Source: Lactiplantibacillus garii (lineage in GTDB: Bacteria; Bacillota; Bacilli; Lactobacillales; Lactobacillaceae). From it: a DNA stretch of 63,346 nt. This document shows, piece after piece, positions 25,113 through 32,974 of the stretch. Below the pieces are notes generated by a model. That model saw nothing but the letters and a program-made list of their open reading frames with translations. It did not search any database and was not told the DNA's origin. Positions within the stretch are counted from its first letter, which is position 1. The number at the start of each line of letters is the position of its first letter. The stretch spans positions 1-63,346 of the forward strand of contig NZ_QWZQ01000015.1 of NCBI RefSeq assembly GCF_003885105.1. Reading direction: 5' to 3'. The position numbers were made by a program, and so were the translations under genes.

Positions 25113-25613
25113 ATGGACGATCAAACGTTTAAATACCCGGATAAAGCGGCGTACGAATTTGTGAGCCACGCATTGGCTAACAAGGGCATTACTTATAAGG
25201 AAATTGCGGAAATTACGTATAATTTGCAAATCAAATACATTCCCCAGTTAACGGTAGCGGAGTGTGAAACTGAAACTAAGGAAGTCCTACACAAACGGGA
25301 ACTGTTAAATAACGCCATGGTGGCCCTCGAACTAGACCGCCTGGCAACCGAAAAGCAGTTAAGGGAACCCCTGCAGTCCATCGTCGCTAACGACGCCGGC
25401 GTCTTTGGGGTGGACGAAGGACTCGCCCTCAACATGGCCAACATTTACGGTACCATTGGCGTAACTAATTACGGGTACGTTGATAAGGTCAAGGAAGGTA
25501 TCATTAAAAAGCTTGACGAAGATAAGTCCGGCGTGGTAAACACCTTTATCGACGACCTAGTCGGCGCGATTGCAGCGGCGGTCGCTGCCAAGATTGCGCA
25601 TAAATACGCATAG
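25113..25613 (+). CDS. Phosphatidylglycerophosphatase A-related protein (PgpA/YutG-like)
   Basis: 166 residues of the PgpA-like family: an N-terminal helical region beginning AYEFVSHALANKGIT, the central NAMVALELDRLA, and the end IDDLVGAIAAAVAAKIAHKYA. Full-length PgpA proteins dephosphorylate phosphatidylglycerophosphate; the B. subtilis YutG group is the soluble form. Whether this one acts on lipid is not shown. Start follows CGGAGGGACACC. It is followed by a perfect terminator. Confidence 0.8.
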   Translation: MDDQTFKYPDKAAYEFVSHALANKGITYKEIAEITYNLQIKYIPQLTVAECETETKEVLHKRELLNNAMVALELDRLATEKQLREPLQSIVANDAGVFGVDEGLALNMANIYGTIGVTNYGYVDKVKEGIIKKLDEDKSGVVNTFIDDLVGAIAAAVAAKIAHKYA

Positions 25614-25629
25614 ATTGACATTAAATTTC

Positions 25630-25683
25630 AAAAGGCGACTACCTGCGTGCATCAGTTTTTGATGACAGGTAGTCGCCTTGTTT
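25630..25683. terminator. Bidirectional terminator
   Basis: AAAGGCGACTACCTG / CAGGTAGTCGCCTT with 20-base loop and flanking A/T runs, between convergent genes. Confidence 0.92.
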
Positions 25684-25737
25684 TTAAATTTTTTGGTTCA
25701 CCCCAAAACTACGGCAGCAACTCTAAAGCCAGAAGTT

Positions 25738-26142
25738 TTAAGCCATTTGATGTTTAGCCATCGCTTGCATCTTCAAAACACGTTGTTCGCGCGGGATAAA
25801 CATCCGGATCTCGTCTTGATTAAACCCACATAATAACCGGTGGTCATCAAAGATGATGGGACGCCGCAAGAGCTGTGGCGTCTGGCTCAACACCTTGACC
25901 GCTTCGCTTAACGGCATGTCTTCAATCGGTGTCGTTTTACTAAGCTGGTGGTAAGCATTGGACTTGGTACTAATTAAATCGTCAATGCCATCGTACGTGT
26001 ACTGTAGCAGATGCTTGATTTCGGCTTCCGTCAATGGTTGCGCGTTCATATTCCGTTCATGGAACGGGATTCGATGCTCTAACAACCACCGGTGGGCTTT
26101 GCGACAACTTGCGGTACTTGGTAACACACATAAGTTAATCAT
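25738..26142 (-). CDS. Spx/ArsC-family regulator with degenerate CxxC
   Basis: 134 residues, the length of Spx, which binds the RNA polymerase alpha C-terminal domain and answers disulphide stress. The N-terminus PSTASCRKAHRWLLEH aligns with Spx PSCTSCRKA, but the first cysteine of CxxC is Thr10, leaving only Cys13; Cys5 is an added cysteine in strand 1. The RPI element is present (RRPIIFDDHRLLCGFNQDEIRMFIPR in part). The redox switch of the classical type is therefore missing, though RNA polymerase binding may remain. Lactobacilli carry several Spx paralogues; this appears to be a minor one. Stands alone. Confidence 0.87.
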   Translation of the reverse strand: MINLCVLPSTASCRKAHRWLLEHRIPFHERNMNAQPLTEAEIKHLLQYTYDGIDDLISTKSNAYHQLSKTTPIEDMPLSEAVKVLSQTPQLLRRPIIFDDHRLLCGFNQDEIRMFIPREQRVLKMQAMAKHQMA

Positions 26143-26352
26143 AATATTATCCCCAATCTTGCTTGCCTAACAATGCAACCCCCATTATTGTGCACTGTAA
26201 TAGTTGACGTCATTAATTAACAACATAATCATAGCAAAATTCAAGATAAAATGCTACCGTTTTCAAGAAAATAAATAAATTAATTTGATGACCGCAGTTT
26301 ATTGATAATGATATTCAATTTTTATCTATACCAATATAATATTTTTTATGTT

Positions 26353-26727
26353 TTATTTGGTAGGTAACTGGCCACTTGCTAATAAATAATCGCGTAAAAC
26401 AACGGCTTGATTGTGCTGTTCATCCTTAGCGCCGTATAATAAGATTACGTTAGACCGTTTAAGTTGGTCAGCAACTTGCTTAATAAATCCCGGTGTAATC
26501 GGGTTTCCGTCCAATTCAGCCCGATACTTTTGAACAAATGCTGGGTACTTATCGACATCGTGATTAAACCATTTACGCAGTTCTGTCGATGGTCCAATCT
26601 CTTTGACCCATTCATCAAGGTGCGCGTTGACCTTAGAAATACCACGCGGCCATAGCCGGTCAACTAACAAACGGTAACCTTCCAAATCAGCCGGTTTAGT
26701 ATAAATTCGTTCAAGTTTTAATAACAT
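26353..26727 (-). CDS. DUF488 family protein
   Basis: 124 residues with the family signature YRLLVDRLWPRGISK and the second conserved block LRKWFNHDVDKYPAFVQKYRAEL. DUF488 proteins are small conserved proteins of unknown biochemical role, sometimes near stress or repair genes. Its start codon lies close to, and divergent from, the 3-methyladenine glycosylase gene, sharing a ~40-base gap that must hold both promoters or overlapping ones. Ribosome binding site is weak (AGATGG). Confidence 0.88.
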   Translation of the reverse strand: MLLKLERIYTKPADLEGYRLLVDRLWPRGISKVNAHLDEWVKEIGPSTELRKWFNHDVDKYPAFVQKYRAELDGNPITPGFIKQVADQLKRSNVILLYGAKDEQHNQAVVLRDYLLASGQLPTK

Positions 26728-26766
26728 TTTGCCATCTTCAATCTTTTAGAATTCGAGGAATCTATT

Positions 26767-27405
26767 TTGACAACCACATCATTTGCGACCGCTAGTTTTT
26801 TTGACGGCCGCCCAACAACTGAAATTGCCCAAGCCCTCTTGGGTACGACCCTATTATATCGCAGTAACCACGGTTTGATTGGTGGTTTGATCGTAGAAAC
26901 CGAAGCCTACCTCGGAACCCACGATACCGCCGCCCACGCTTACAAGGGTCGCCGGAGTAAATTTACTGAACCACTTTACCGCGCAGCCGGGACGTTATAC
27001 ATATACCAATTGCGAGCCAACCTCCTATTTGATATTGTCACGCAACCACTAAACGTTCCCGAAGGGGTGCTGATTCGCGCCATTGAACCCACCTACGCTT
27101 TAGATCAGATGCTCACTAACCGGGGAAAAAGCGGGGTTCAGGTCACTAACGGCCCCGGTAAACTTGCCCAAGCCCTCGGTATCCACGACCAAACTTACAA
27201 CTTGGTTTCCATCGATGACAGTCCGTTTGAAATCAGCTTAAAGGACGTTCGCCACCCCCGTCAAATTAAGGCTGTTCCCCGCGTTGGCGTTAACCCGGAC
27301 GCCGCTAGTGGCCAACTCCCACTGCGTTTCATTGTTGCGGGGAACCCTTACATTAGTGACAGTCGTAAGCGGGACTGGCAATCAGACCATGGTTGGCAAG
27401 CTTAA
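26767..27405 (+). CDS. DNA-3-methyladenine glycosylase, AAG/MPG family
   Basis: 212-residue base-excision enzyme that removes alkylated purines. Landmarks: ALLGTTLLYRS near 22-32, the catalytic-Glu segment IVETEAYLGTHDTAAHAYKG with HAYKGRR, and TNGPGKLAQALGI near residue 120. Start is TTG 26767 with GAGGAA upstream; no better ATG exists. It is divergent from the DUF488 gene and ends at a strong terminator. Together with MutY and the uracil glycosylase downstream it forms a loose DNA-repair neighbourhood. Confidence 0.93.
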   Translation: MTTTSFATASFFDGRPTTEIAQALLGTTLLYRSNHGLIGGLIVETEAYLGTHDTAAHAYKGRRSKFTEPLYRAAGTLYIYQLRANLLFDIVTQPLNVPEGVLIRAIEPTYALDQMLTNRGKSGVQVTNGPGKLAQALGIHDQTYNLVSIDDSPFEISLKDVRHPRQIKAVPRVGVNPDAASGQLPLRFIVAGNPYISDSRKRDWQSDHGWQA

Positions 27406-27417
27406 CACGTGCCATCA

Positions 27418-27475
27418 AAAAAAGTTTCCGGCGCGATTTCCCATTGAACCTGGGAACCGCGCCGGAAACTTTTTG
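27418..27475. terminator. Strong bidirectional terminator
   Basis: AAAAAGTTTCCGGCGCG / CGCGCCGGAAACTTTTT with inner TTTCCCA/TGGGAA pairing, between convergent genes. Confidence 0.95.
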
Positions 27476-27476
27476 A

Positions 27477-27800
27477 TTAACCTTCACCAACCACCACTTC
27501 AACCTGACCACGCTTCGGCACAAAATTGATGTTGTAAATCGGCTCACGCAAAACCTTTTCATATTCCTCTAAAACGTCTTCGGGTAACGGCGTATGTTCG
27601 CCCAGTTCCCGCATCAGATCATCAACGGAGTACACTTCATTCATATCGATGAAGATGCGCATGTTACCCACGACGTCGTTGAGTAGTTCCGTTAAAATCG
27701 CGTTGGGCTTACCATTTCCGTCCGTTACGACGATCTGATTGCTGTCAACTTCCTTATGATCAATTTTTGTTAACTTAACAATGTCAAATACGTTTAACAT
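27477..27800 (-). CDS. Conserved lactobacillar hypothetical protein
   Basis: 107 residues, acidic, with mixed alpha/beta composition (MLNVFDIVKLTKIDHKEV start, LPEDVLEEYEKVL near 80). No recognised family. ATG 27800 is chosen over ATG 27845 because ACGGAGG lies 8 nt before it. It sits downstream of mutY's neighbour on the opposite side of the gap and could have its own promoter near 27810-27860. Role unknown. Confidence 0.7.
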   Translation of the reverse strand: MLNVFDIVKLTKIDHKEVDSNQIVVTDGNGKPNAILTELLNDVVGNMRIFIDMNEVYSVDDLMRELGEHTPLPEDVLEEYEKVLREPIYNINFVPKRGQVEVVVGEG

Positions 27801-27866
27801 ACATACGTCCTCCGTTAATTTCTTGAGTTTGCTATATTTTACCACAACCCCCAGTTAGGAGTGGGA

Positions 27867-28976
27867 CTAGTCTTTCAGGGAAACACCCGCCCGGGCAAAA
27901 ATTTTCTCCTGAACCTTGGGAATTGGTAACCGGGTCAGCTCCGACTCGGAAATCCGGCGGCCCGCAAAGTAGGCCAAATCACTAGTGACAAGCTGTCCCG
28001 TTAACAGTTGGATCGTCCACTTCTGGTGGGTAAACGTGTGCGTTACCGGCCGAACATCGAGTGGTTGAACCGTCAGCTTTAGGCGGTATTCTCGCTTAAA
28101 ATAAGCCGTAACGGCCGCCAACTGATCCGCAGCCGTTGCATCGTCAGCCAGTTCCAAGTCGGCCACGGGAATCAGCGGCACCGTCCACAAATTAGCTAAC
28201 ATTCCGTTACTGGGCCGCTGAGTCATTAGCCAGTCCGTCCCCATCCGCGCTAACACCGCAACGTAAGCGACCGGTTTAGGCCGGGGCTTTTTGGTCTTGA
28301 CCGGATACGCCAATTCGTCCCCGTCTAAGTACGCCTGATTAAAACGTTTGACTGGTGAATGGGCCGTATCCGGTTGGCGCGCCGTCATGTAGCTCGACCC
28401 GAGGTCCATAATGGCCTGGTTAAAATCACCGGGACGGTCCGTTGGCATGATACGGGCAATCGCCCGCTCAAAAATTTTCCGGGTCTGCGGCTTCGCGACG
28501 TCGGCGTCAATTTTTAGCAACCGGCTAAACACCCGGTAGGCGTTACCGTCCACGGCCGGAACCGGTTGATTAAAGGCAATGCTGGCAATGGCTCCCGCGG
28601 TGTACGGGCCAATGCCGGTCAATTCAGCTAACCCCGCGGCGGTTTCGGGCCACTGACCGTCATAATCGGCCAATAACTGGCGGGCACAACGTTGCATATT
28701 GCGGACCCGAGAATAGTACCCGAGTCCCTCCCACGCCTTTAATAACCGTTCTTCCGGGGCCGCGGCGAGGTCGGCCACGGTTGGAAACCAGTCCATAAAG
28801 CGCTCGTAATACGGAATCACCGTTTGAACCTGGGTCTGCTGTAACATAATTTCCGAGACCCAAACGTGGTACGGGTCGTGATCACGACGCCACGGTAAAT
28901 CCCGGCCCTCTTGGTCGTACCAATTAAGCAGCGTCGTTTGAAAGTCCTTAATGGTCGCGGCGTTCCATTCAATCAT
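27867..28976 (-). CDS. mutY: A/G-specific adenine glycosylase MutY, lacking the Fe-S cluster
   Basis: Removes adenine mispaired with 8-oxoguanine or guanine. 369 residues. Catalytic Glu42 (SEIMLQQTQV) and Asp143 (VDGNAYRVFSR) flank the helix-hairpin-helix with LTGIGPYTAGAI. The four cysteines that bind [4Fe-4S] in most MutY are all replaced: by alignment with the E. coli spacing C-x6-C-x2-C-x5-C the residues are Met197, Thr204, Ser207 and Asn213. Clusterless MutY proteins are known from several Firmicutes. The C-terminal domain that reads 8-oxoG is present (PVAYVAVLARMGTDWLMTQRP). ATG 28976 follows TAGGAGGAAAGCA. A terminator hairpin sits immediately before its ribosome binding site. Confidence 0.96.
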   Translation of the reverse strand: MIEWNAATIKDFQTTLLNWYDQEGRDLPWRRDHDPYHVWVSEIMLQQTQVQTVIPYYERFMDWFPTVADLAAAPEERLLKAWEGLGYYSRVRNMQRCARQLLADYDGQWPETAAGLAELTGIGPYTAGAIASIAFNQPVPAVDGNAYRVFSRLLKIDADVAKPQTRKIFERAIARIMPTDRPGDFNQAIMDLGSSYMTARQPDTAHSPVKRFNQAYLDGDELAYPVKTKKPRPKPVAYVAVLARMGTDWLMTQRPSNGMLANLWTVPLIPVADLELADDATAADQLAAVTAYFKREYRLKLTVQPLDVRPVTHTFTHQKWTIQLLTGQLVTSDLAYFAGRRISESELTRLPIPKVQEKIFARAGVSLKD

Positions 28977-28988
28977 TGCTTTCCTCCT

Positions 28989-29025
28989 AAAAACGCCACG
29001 CAACTCCAGTTGGAGTCCGTGGCGT
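28989..29025 (-). terminator. Terminator hairpin against the mutY ribosome binding site
   Basis: On the minus strand ACGCCACG...GCGTGGCGT with inner ACTCCA/TGGAGT, followed by TTTTTAGGAGG. Its U-run runs directly into the mutY ribosome binding site, so no promoter fits between it and mutY. Confidence 0.85.
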
Positions 29026-29041
29026 CAATTATTTCAGCAAC

Positions 29042-29410
29042 TTAATCTAAAGTCCCAGCAAGGTCAACCAACGTTTTTTCGTAGTGGTCGGTGACACTTT
29101 CATCTTGAAAATCGGCGTTAAAAACCGCCAACGTCAAATATTCCGGGTACTTTAGAATAACGGTTGCTAAACGGTCATTCGTTTCAGGGTACTTTTGATC
29201 TTCATTATTTAAAATATCTAAACTTGCTTGGTAACAAACGTTCGCTAAGAATAAATAGTCAACAAAGTAGTTAAAACCGGGTTCGTTTTTTAATTTAAAA
29301 TGCGCCCCAACATCAACCGTTTCCGTAATATTATTTAAATACTTTGAAACAATTTCTTGGTACTGACGAAGTAACTCCACTTTAGCTTTTGCATGTACTT
29401 CTGCTGCCAT
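29042..29410 (-). CDS. Hypothetical helical protein
   Basis: 122 residues, predicted mostly helical (KVELLRQYQEIVSKYLNNI, then YFVDYLFLANVCYQASLDIL), no recognised family, no signal peptide. ATG 29410 follows AGGTGGGG with good spacing. It lies 33 bases after the gene 29444-29950 on the same strand, so the two are probably co-transcribed, and its transcript ends at the hairpin just before mutY unless read through. Confidence 0.65.
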   Translation of the reverse strand: MAAEVHAKAKVELLRQYQEIVSKYLNNITETVDVGAHFKLKNEPGFNYFVDYLFLANVCYQASLDILNNEDQKYPETNDRLATVILKYPEYLTLAVFNADFQDESVTDHYEKTLVDLAGTLD

Positions 29411-29443
29411 GTAAAATCCCCACCTAACTTATATCTGTGAGAA

Positions 29444-29950
29444 TTATAACATATGCCGCAGTCCCTGCTGAATATTCTGGGCTAATCCGGCCAACTGGTC
29501 GTATTGCCACTGACGTTCCGCCGTTACGGCCGCCGCGTCGTTAGGCTTAGTTAAGTTGACCAATTTAACCGCTTGATCCGATGCCCGTAACGCGTTTTCA
29601 TCGGCATCCGCGGACGCAACCGCCCACCGAATACAGTCAATGGCCGCCGCACCAATTGAACTCGTGCTATTGGAGCTCAACGCTGCGACCCGACCTAACG
29701 CCTGCCGTACCTGATATACGCTAACTAAATTAACTTGCCAAAGTTCGTTGGCATCCATGGCTAGCCGCAATTGCCGATCATATTTTTGTTGATCATCGAC
29801 ATATTGTAAGGCCTTTTTAGCGATAATTAACGCCCATTTAGCCAATTGCTGTTGTGAGAGTTCACCCGTCAAGGCTTCGATTTGACTCCGTATTCCAGGG
29901 TCATCGTCAATCGATATTTTAGGGTGACTCGGTCTAAAACCTTCCGTCAT
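29444..29950 (-). CDS. Putative immunity-type protein (Imm5-like)
   Basis: 168 residues, all-helical, with repeated Ala-rich helices (KWALIIAKKALQYV, AAAIDCIRWAVASADADENAL) that resemble the Imm5 (PF14423-type) putative immunity proteins, where small Ala, Cys and Trp residues recur. No toxin gene lies nearby. ATG 29950 follows AGGA 7 nt upstream; a GTG one codon earlier is in frame. The name is by resemblance only and it may have no immunity role. Confidence 0.5.
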   Translation of the reverse strand: MTEGFRPSHPKISIDDDPGIRSQIEALTGELSQQQLAKWALIIAKKALQYVDDQQKYDRQLRLAMDANELWQVNLVSVYQVRQALGRVAALSSNSTSSIGAAAIDCIRWAVASADADENALRASDQAVKLVNLTKPNDAAAVTAERQWQYDQLAGLAQNIQQGLRHML

Positions 29951-30007
29951 CACGCATTCCTACTTTCTTAATAAATCCTCCGACACTTCTAAGCTCGTTT
30001 GAGCACA

Positions 30008-30180
30008 ACCGGTAATCCACTACCGGTAACTACAGATTGTACCAGAAATTTCCCCGCTGTGCGTTACTAAAACTTGAAGATTTTTGAAAAGTTTAGGTTA
30101 ACATTCGCTTTTCACGAAACCCGGTTGAGGGTATAAAAGACCGGTAGCCAGGTGCCCCGCACCCAGTTGCCGGCCCTTCC
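30008..30180 (-). terminator. Intergenic hairpins, including likely hsp20 terminator (30143-30180)
   Basis: On the minus strand CCGGCAACTGGGTG / CACCTGGCTACCGG (imperfect) is followed by CTTTTAT, 10-40 bases after the hsp20 stop. A separate ACCGGTA/TACCGGT inverted repeat at 30008-30027 has no T-run and lies in the leader of the gene 29444-29950. Confidence 0.55.
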
Positions 30181-30186
30181 TTACTA

Positions 30187-30630
30187 CTATTGAATTTCAA
30201 TGTGGTGGGTATCCGCCGCGGCCTTCTTTGGCAACGTCAATTCTAGTACCCCGTTTTCGTAGTGGGCTTCGATCTTATCAACGTCCACGTCTGGTAAGGC
30301 GTACTGCCGGCCAAAGCGTCCCGACTGGCGTTCACTCGCAATAATATTTCCATCGTGATCACTATCATCGCTAATGCTATCCCGCTTAACGGCAATTGAT
30401 AACGTCCCATCGCGGTACTTGAGCGCGATGTCCTTTTTATCGATCCCGGGTACGTCCACCTTCATGACGTACTGTTCATCATTTTCCTTGATATCGGTCT
30501 TAAGCATTGAACCGTTGCCGGTCACGTTCGACAACGAACGCCCTAAGCCGTTAACCAAATCATCCATTTTTGTTAAGTCGTTAAAACGATCAAAAAAATC
30601 GTTACGCCAATTCATCATATCGTTAGCCAT
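30187..30630 (-). CDS. hsp20: Hsp20 small heat-shock protein
   Basis: 147 residues. The alpha-crystallin domain spans roughly 40-140, with DVPGIDKKDI, GTLSIAVKRD, and the conserved near-C-terminal GVLELTLPKK. Oligomeric chaperone that holds unfolding proteins under heat, ethanol or acid stress. ATG 30630 is chosen over GTG 30636 for spacing from AAAGGG. A perfect CIRCE element at 30696-30722 sits just before its promoter, placing it under HrcA. Monocistronic. Confidence 0.96.
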   Translation of the reverse strand: MANDMMNWRNDFFDRFNDLTKMDDLVNGLGRSLSNVTGNGSMLKTDIKENDEQYVMKVDVPGIDKKDIALKYRDGTLSIAVKRDSISDDSDHDGNIIASERQSGRFGRQYALPDVDVDKIEAHYENGVLELTLPKKAAADTHHIEIQ

Positions 30631-30663
30631 GTGCACTCACCCTTTCAACTTGTTTACACTTTC

Positions 30664-30722
30664 ATGATAGTCGCTTAGTTAACAAATGCAACGATTTAGC
30701 ACTCAAGAATCAAGAGTGCTAA
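30664..30722 (-). promoter_or_regulatory. hsp20 promoter with CIRCE (HrcA) operator
   Basis: TTAGCACTC-N9-GAGTGCTAA at 30696-30722 is a perfect CIRCE. On the minus strand TTGCAT (30686-30691) and TATCAT (30664-30669) with a 16-base spacer form the promoter, immediately downstream of the operator. Confidence 0.95.
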
Positions 30723-30727
30723 TTTTT

Positions 30728-31066
30728 TCATTCCACGTGATACCTTTGCATGTCGACCGGAATAATTCGCACAACTTTGTGTGGTGTGATCGTCAGGTTG
30801 CGGGTCGTCGTCTTGGTTGGCCAGTGCGAATGGGCCCGGTCCGCTAATTCCAAACCGACTAACATCCGCACCCGGTCCAATATATCCTGAACACCAAACG
30901 CGTTGTCCCCCTGATCAAACGAGGTTTGTAACGTATTGATCTCGACGTGTAGCCGTTGGTCGTGAAAACTAAAGGTTACCGGCACATAGACTAGCTCGTG
31001 CGTCGTCGCCGGTTCTGCCGCTAGCGTTTGGTCGAGTTGCGCGATAAAAGTTGTGAATCGATCCAT
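30728..31066 (-). CDS. Hypothetical protein
   Basis: 112 residues, soluble, with a beta-rich centre (YVPVTFSFHDQRLHVEINTL) and a C-terminal NLTITPHKVVRIIPVDMQRYHV. I do not recognise the family. ATG 31066 is chosen because GGGGGTGG lies upstream; the longer frame to 31105 lacks a site. Its stop lies only a few bases before the CIRCE of hsp20, so a transcript through both is possible, but hsp20 has its own promoter. Confidence 0.65.
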   Translation of the reverse strand: MDRFTTFIAQLDQTLAAEPATTHELVYVPVTFSFHDQRLHVEINTLQTSFDQGDNAFGVQDILDRVRMLVGLELADRAHSHWPTKTTTRNLTITPHKVVRIIPVDMQRYHVE

Positions 31067-31139
31067 CAACACCACCCCCATCGATTTATCATCATTATAC
31101 TGCAAGCGCTGTCAAAAACAAACGCTGCCTAGATAGAAA

Positions 31140-31221
31140 CAGAGTGTGCCAAAAGTCGGTTAGCCGGTAAGCGGCGCCCGCTGACTTTCAGCGCACGTTT
31201 CGACAATGATTATGCGGAGAC
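31140..31221 (+). repeat. Composite intergenic repeat, copy R6 (short form)
   Basis: CAGAGTGTGCCAAAAGTCGG left edge, GCCCGCTGACTTTCAGCGCAC and GTTTCGACAATGATTATGCGG right part, running directly into the terminator at 31222. Confidence 0.8.
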
Positions 31222-31256
31222 AAAAAAGGCTAACCGTCGTCACCGACAGTTAGCCG
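31222..31256 (-). terminator. Terminator of the 47-residue protein gene
   Basis: On the minus strand GCGGCTAAC / GGTTAGCC followed by TTTTTTG, 23 bases after the stop at 31279 and flush against repeat R6. Confidence 0.85.
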
Positions 31257-31278
31257 CGCTTTAAAGCCGTACTAGAAA

Positions 31279-31422
31279 TTAGTTATTAGATAATTTCTTA
31301 GCATCTTCGTCGATCGTTTCAAAACCGGAAACGCCGCTCTTCTTCTTGGGATGCTTTGCACGTTCTTCTTCAGCTTTTTGAATCATAGCCTTTTTTTGTT
31401 CCTTGCTAAGCTTTTGTGCCAT
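31279..31422 (-). CDS. Small basic protein of 47 residues
   Basis: Starts MAQKLSKEQKKAMIQKAEEE and ends DEDAKKLSNN. Highly charged and helical in its first half (Lys/Glu), with a basic patch HPKKKSG in the middle; no cysteine and no membrane segment. GAGGCG lies 7 nt before ATG 31422, and a dedicated terminator follows at 31222-31256, so I believe it is real although short. Divergent from the NAD(P)-binding protein gene at 31588. Function unknown. Confidence 0.75.
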   Translation of the reverse strand: MAQKLSKEQKKAMIQKAEEERAKHPKKKSGVSGFETIDEDAKKLSNN

Positions 31423-31587
31423 GATTATCGCCTCTTTTATCTGGATGCAACAAAGACTTTCTTCGTTACAACCCCATTATAGGTCTAAATTCAAAAAGTG
31501 ACACAAATTTGCATTATTTTTTTGAAACCCCTTGCTTGCATTCTGTAATTATTAGATTTACAGTTAGGGTGTTCAGGAGGGATAAAT

Positions 31588-32226
31588 ATGACAAAAGTAT
31601 TGATTTTAGGGGCTGCGGGACAGATTGCCCGGCAAGCCGAAAAGCAGTTTTTAGCGGATGACGATTTTGAACTCACACTTTACTTACGTAACGCCCAACG
31701 GGTAAACGACTTGAAATCCGACCGGGTCAGCATCATTGACGGTGACGTCACCGACGAAGCGAAGTTAACCCAAGCAATGGCCGGACAAGACGTAGTTTAC
31801 GCTAATTTAGCCGGTCAAAATATCAAGACTCAAGCCGAAACGGTCGTTAAAGCAATGCACACGGCCGGACTTAAGCGGATCATCTGGATCTCAACTTTAG
31901 GCATTTACAACGAAGTTCCCGGGAAGTTTGGCGAATGGAACAACGCAACCCTGGGGAGCTACCTGACCCGCTACTTTGACGCTGCCCAAGTCTTAGAAAA
32001 GTCCGATTTGGACTACACGATCATTCGTCCCGCCTGGTTAACTAACCACGACGAAATTGACTACGAAACAACGCAAAAGGGTGAAGCCTTTAAGGGGACC
32101 GAAGTTTCCCGTAAAAGTATTGCCGCTTTAGTTGTTAAGTTAGCCAAGCACCCAGCGGAAAGTGTGCGGACCTCACTTGGTGTTAACAAACCTAATACGG
32201 ACGGCGACAAACCAGCTTGGTATTAA
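31588..32226 (+). CDS. NAD(P)-binding Rossmann protein, atypical SDR
   Basis: 212 residues with the N-terminal dinucleotide motif VLILGAAGQIARQ (GxxGxxA, residues ~4-16), then the NVV...YANLAGQ and WISTLGIYNEVPGKFGEWN region of atypical short-chain dehydrogenases (SDR_a5/NmrA-like). These proteins act as sensors or reductases; the active-site Tyr-x3-Lys of classical SDRs is not evident. Start follows CAGGAGGGATAAAT. Expressed alone, with a terminator at 32251-32287. Confidence 0.85.
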   Translation: MTKVLILGAAGQIARQAEKQFLADDDFELTLYLRNAQRVNDLKSDRVSIIDGDVTDEAKLTQAMAGQDVVYANLAGQNIKTQAETVVKAMHTAGLKRIIWISTLGIYNEVPGKFGEWNNATLGSYLTRYFDAAQVLEKSDLDYTIIRPAWLTNHDEIDYETTQKGEAFKGTEVSRKSIAALVVKLAKHPAESVRTSLGVNKPNTDGDKPAWY

Positions 32227-32250
32227 TCATCTAGTCAAATAAAGTATTTT

Positions 32251-32287
32251 TATCCCGTGATGGCCACTAATCCACACGGGATTTTTA
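32251..32287 (+). terminator. Terminator
   Basis: ATCCCGTG / CACGGGAT with a 15-base loop and T-run, 25 bases after the stop at 32226. Confidence 0.85.
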
Positions 32288-32434
32288 ATGCTTTTTTCAT
32301 TTTTCAGCCCGCCAATTTAGGCTTTCAAATTCATAGAACTTTCCGGTTGACGTGCAAAAAACACGGTGTTAAATTGTAGACTCATTTGAAAATAACCGGG
32401 AAGCTAAGTCCCCGTTTTCAAGGAGGGCATAATT

Positions 32435-32893
32435 TTGAACTTGAAATGGTACGTAAAGAAATTTAACGGTTTAACAACCACCCAGTTACACGACATTTAC
32501 CAGCTACGCGCTAAAACCTTCGTTAAGGAACAGGCCCGTTCCTATCAAGATCCCGATGATACCGACCTCGATGCTCGGCACGTTTTTGCCTACGATCAGG
32601 GGCATTTAGTGGCCTACGCCCGAATTTACGAACACGCCGGCGTCGTTTCCTTTGGCCGGATTACCACTGACAGTAGTTACCGGGGCACCGGGCTCGGCAA
32701 AAAGTTAATGAACCACGTCATGGCAATTCTTAAAGTTCACTACGGTGACGCGACCATTGAAATTGACGCACAGACGCACGTTCAGAAATTTTACGAAAAA
32801 TTCGGTTTAACAACCACGGGGACACCCTACACGGACTTAGGCGCCGAAGTCATCAAAATGCACGCCCCGGCACGGGAATTAGTCCTAGTTTGA
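32435..32893 (+). CDS. ElaA-like GNAT N-acetyltransferase
   Basis: 152 residues of the GNAT fold. N-terminal ELAxxELYxLLxLRxxVFVxEQ-type start appears as LTTTQLHDIYQLRAKTFVKEQ, and the acetyl-CoA-binding motif as TTDSSYRGTGLGKKLM (residues ~80-95). Substrate of ElaA proteins is unknown; acetyl transfer from acetyl-CoA is expected. Start is TTG 32435 with AAGGAGGG upstream; the ATG at MKWYV-like position is internal. Terminator follows. Confidence 0.9.
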   Translation: MNLKWYVKKFNGLTTTQLHDIYQLRAKTFVKEQARSYQDPDDTDLDARHVFAYDQGHLVAYARIYEHAGVVSFGRITTDSSYRGTGLGKKLMNHVMAILKVHYGDATIEIDAQTHVQKFYEKFGLTTTGTPYTDLGAEVIKMHAPARELVLV

Positions 32894-32924
32894 GGAAAGA
32901 CCCGGACACTGATGATATTAAATC

Positions 32925-32971
32925 AAAGGACTATCGCAACTGATCACGGATCAGCAACGTTAGTCCTTTTT
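32925..32971. terminator. Bidirectional terminator
   Basis: AAAGGACTA / TAGTCCTTTTT with an inner CTGATC/GATCAG hairpin, between convergent genes. Confidence 0.88.
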
Positions 32972-32974
32972 AGT

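Noticed and set aside
31101-31114. cre-like TGCAAGCGCTGTCA before gene 30728
   Set aside because: Two departures from the consensus and no clear promoter overlap; kept as a weak possibility only.
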